A stretch of 15,719 nucleotides of DNA from Treponema sp. Its GTDB lineage: Bacteria > Spirochaetota > Spirochaetia > Treponematales > Breznakiellaceae. Positions 14,727-15,719 of the stretch are shown here, one piece after another. The DNA lies in the NCBI GenBank assembly GCA_031270205.1, contig JAISYA010000165.1, forward strand, positions 1 through 15,719. The letters run 5' to 3'. Below the pieces are notes generated by a model. The model was not told the DNA's origin. It saw nothing but the letters and a program-made list of their open reading frames with translations, and made no database searches. Within the stretch, counting starts at the first letter, position 1; each line of letters starts with the position of its first letter. A program made the translations under genes and the position numbers.

Positions 14727-15305
14727 CTATTTCTTTCTGGAAACCGCCATGACCGCGCCGGACAGTTCCTGATTGATACGGCCCAGTCCCGCCTGGGCGT
14801 CGCGGCCCTTTTCCAGGGCGTCCCGGTACTGCCCGCCGGACAGGGCGGCTTCCGCCTGATCGGAGCTGTCGCGGGCGGCGCCAAACTCCCGGCCCAGGGC
14901 GGCAAAGTCCAGGGGCAGCTCCGCGGCCCGCGCCGCTTTGATACCCTGGTCGGTTTCCGCGATGAGCGGCCCCAGACCGGCTACGAGGGCGGCGGCCTCT
15001 TCCCGCACCCGCTGCGCCCCGGTCCGTCCGTCGGCTATGGCCCGTTCCGCGGCGCTTATCGCTTCGGAGGCGTAGCTCTTCGCCGCGTCATAGCGCTTGG
15101 AATCCGCCTCGGTTTGCATGCGGTTCAGGGCGTCCCTGGCCCGCGCCAGCGCATTTCCCGCGTACAGGGCCGCGTCCGCGTCATTTTCCGCGCGGGTAAC
15201 CGCCTCGACCGCGTTGTTCATTTCCTCAGTCGGCGGCCTGGCGCAGCCGGCCGGCGCAAGGCTCAGGGCCAGCGCTGCGCACAAGAGCCTGATCGATGTT
15301 TTCAT
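14727..15305 (-). CDS. DUF4398-like lipoprotein
   Basis: A 192-residue predicted lipoprotein. Basic n-region MKTSIR, a hydrophobic core and APAGC give a relaxed, spirochaete-style lipobox with Cys21 as the mature first residue; proline at -3 is unusual. The mature part is Ala-rich and helical with repeated A-x-x-x-A heptads. Residues about 24-95 (PPTEEMNNAVEAVTRAENDA, then DALNRMQTEADSKRYDAAKSYASEAISAAE) resemble DUF4398, a domain of envelope lipoproteins of unknown role. The ATG has AGGAG five bases upstream. It starts a leftward operon with the 512-residue gene; a promoter lies at 15323-15349. The envelope location is inferred from the signal; function is unknown. Confidence 0.85.
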   Translation of the reverse strand: MKTSIRLLCAALALSLAPAGCARPPTEEMNNAVEAVTRAENDADAALYAGNALARARDALNRMQTEADSKRYDAAKSYASEAISAAERAIADGRTGAQRVREEAAALVAGLGPLIAETDQGIKAARAAELPLDFAALGREFGAARDSSDQAEAALSGGQYRDALEKGRDAQAGLGRINQELSGAVMAVSRKK

Positions 15306-15322
15306 ACTAACTCCTGATTCAG

Positions 15323-15349
15323 CTTATAGCAGTTACGGCGTTTTTTCAA
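15323..15349 (-). promoter_or_regulatory. Promoter of the lipoprotein operon
   Basis: On the minus strand there is an extended -10, TGC then TATAAG (15328-15323), with TTGAAA (15349-15344) 15 bases upstream. The spacing is short, which the extended -10 may offset. Confidence 0.4.
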
Positions 15350-15383
15350 GGAAGCCTTGGGCGCGTCCGGGTCTGTGGGGGCT

Positions 15384-15403
15384 CCGGGGAGGCAACTCCC
15401 CGG
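15384..15403. other. Strong GC-rich hairpin after the acetyltransferase gene
   Basis: CCGGGGAG (15384-15391) pairs perfectly with CTCCCCGG (15396-15403) across a 4-base loop, GCAA on the plus strand. It begins 2 bases beyond the leftward stop at 15406. There is no T-run on the minus strand, so it is not a standard terminator. It may block 3' decay or belong to a dispersed repeat. Confidence 0.5.
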
Positions 15404-15405
15404 TT

Positions 15406-15719
15406 CTACCCGGCCCTTTTTTCCTGTATAGTTCCTAAAGGAAGATACAACCGGCGTTCATCTCCGATTACCGGCTTGAAACCGTATTTTTCGTAAAATG
15501 GTTTTACATCTGTAGTTTTTGCGTCTACGACGACACAATAACCGCCGGCCTGTCTGGAAAGGGCAAGGGCATTTTTAAGGGCATCTACCAGGAGAAGCTG
15601 CCCTATCTTTTGATTCTGATGTTTCAGGTCTACGGCCAAACGGCCTATGAGCCAACAGGGCAGGAGCATATTGGACGGATATTTTTTAGCGATTTCCGGG
15701 GGCAAGCTTTCCATGTGCA
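15406..15719 (-). CDS. GNAT acetyltransferase, TacT-like, C-terminal part
   Basis: The frame is open to the window edge, so the N-terminus is missing; about 104 codons are visible. An internal ATG at 15714 is unlikely to be the start. The visible part has LPPEIAKKYP, then WLIGRLAVDLKHQNQKIGQLLLVDAL (acetyl-CoA binding region, with QNQKIG at the usual R/Q-x-x-G-x-G/A place) and VKPFYEKYGFKPV, the terminal GNAT motif. This arrangement matches TacT/AtaT-type toxins, which acetylate the amino acid on charged tRNAs, and full members are about 160-170 residues. The matching ribbon-helix-helix (DUF1778) antitoxin would lie outside the right edge. It could also be an ordinary GNAT enzyme; the toxin role is inference. 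Confidence 0.8.
   Translation of the reverse strand, partial: HMESLPPEIAKKYPSNMLLPCWLIGRLAVDLKHQNQKIGQLLLVDALKNALALSRQAGGYCVVVDAKTTDVKPFYEKYGFKPVIGDERRLYLPLGTIQEKRAG

Noticed and set aside
15341..15360. CAAGG/CCTTG hairpin next to a T-run
   Set aside because: The T-run lies before the stem on the plus strand and reads as A's after it on the minus strand, so it cannot act as a terminator in either direction.

Overview
The window looks like a chromosomal segment of a spirochaete, most likely a Treponema-like member of the Treponemataceae. Four things point there: tandem Maf-like (DUF115) proteins behind a very acidic protein, a large protein with spirochaete-style composition paired with a DUF4398-like lipoprotein, a relaxed lipobox, and a GC-rich but clearly non-enteric gene order. 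The species cannot be named from sequence alone. No CRISPR array, tRNA or complete insertion sequence was seen. The only mobile-element signal is the 3' end of a group II intron reverse transcriptase at the left edge.

Layout, left to right. (1) Bases 1-260 hold the C-terminal end of a group II intron RT/maturase, tail to tail with a leftward FtsB/DivIC-like septum protein (202-642). (2) Two overlapping, oppositely directed sigma-70-type promoters (695-754) separate that gene from a rightward four-gene operon (823-6503): a 716-aa acidic, largely disordered protein, a 125-aa unknown protein and two tandem DUF115/Maf-type proteins. This may be a flagellin-modification or cell-surface glycosylation unit. 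(3) The RNase P RNA gene rnpB (6508-6924) is encoded convergently, directly against the end of that operon. (4) A two-component system (7143-9232) comprises an OmpR/PhoB-family regulator and a membrane histidine kinase overlapping by ATGA. It is preceded by an 11-bp tandem repeat, a good promoter and a 39-codon candidate ORF that also overlaps the regulator by ATGA. A strong hairpin plus T-run follows the kinase.

(5) The right half is all leftward and centres on nitrogen control. An amt-glnK pair (11184-9469) lies downstream of a sigma-54 promoter that matches the consensus at every specified position. About 180-215 bp upstream of that promoter's start site are two 14-bp palindromes exactly 30 bp apart. 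Next upstream is a NifA-type sigma-54 activator (11481-13112), with one palindrome covering its final codons and stop and a third copy just ahead of its start codon. The reading is that the activator binds these palindromes, drives amt-glnK with sigma-54 RNA polymerase, and may regulate itself. (6) Further upstream are an unknown 512-aa protein, a DUF4398-like lipoprotein, and at the right edge the C-terminal part of a GNAT acetyltransferase resembling TacT-type toxins.

The most interesting item is the compact sigma-54 circuit around amt-glnK, in which the P-II protein lacks the usual uridylylated tyrosine. Second are the coupled small ORF and tandem repeat at the two-component operon, and the four-gene DUF115 operon.
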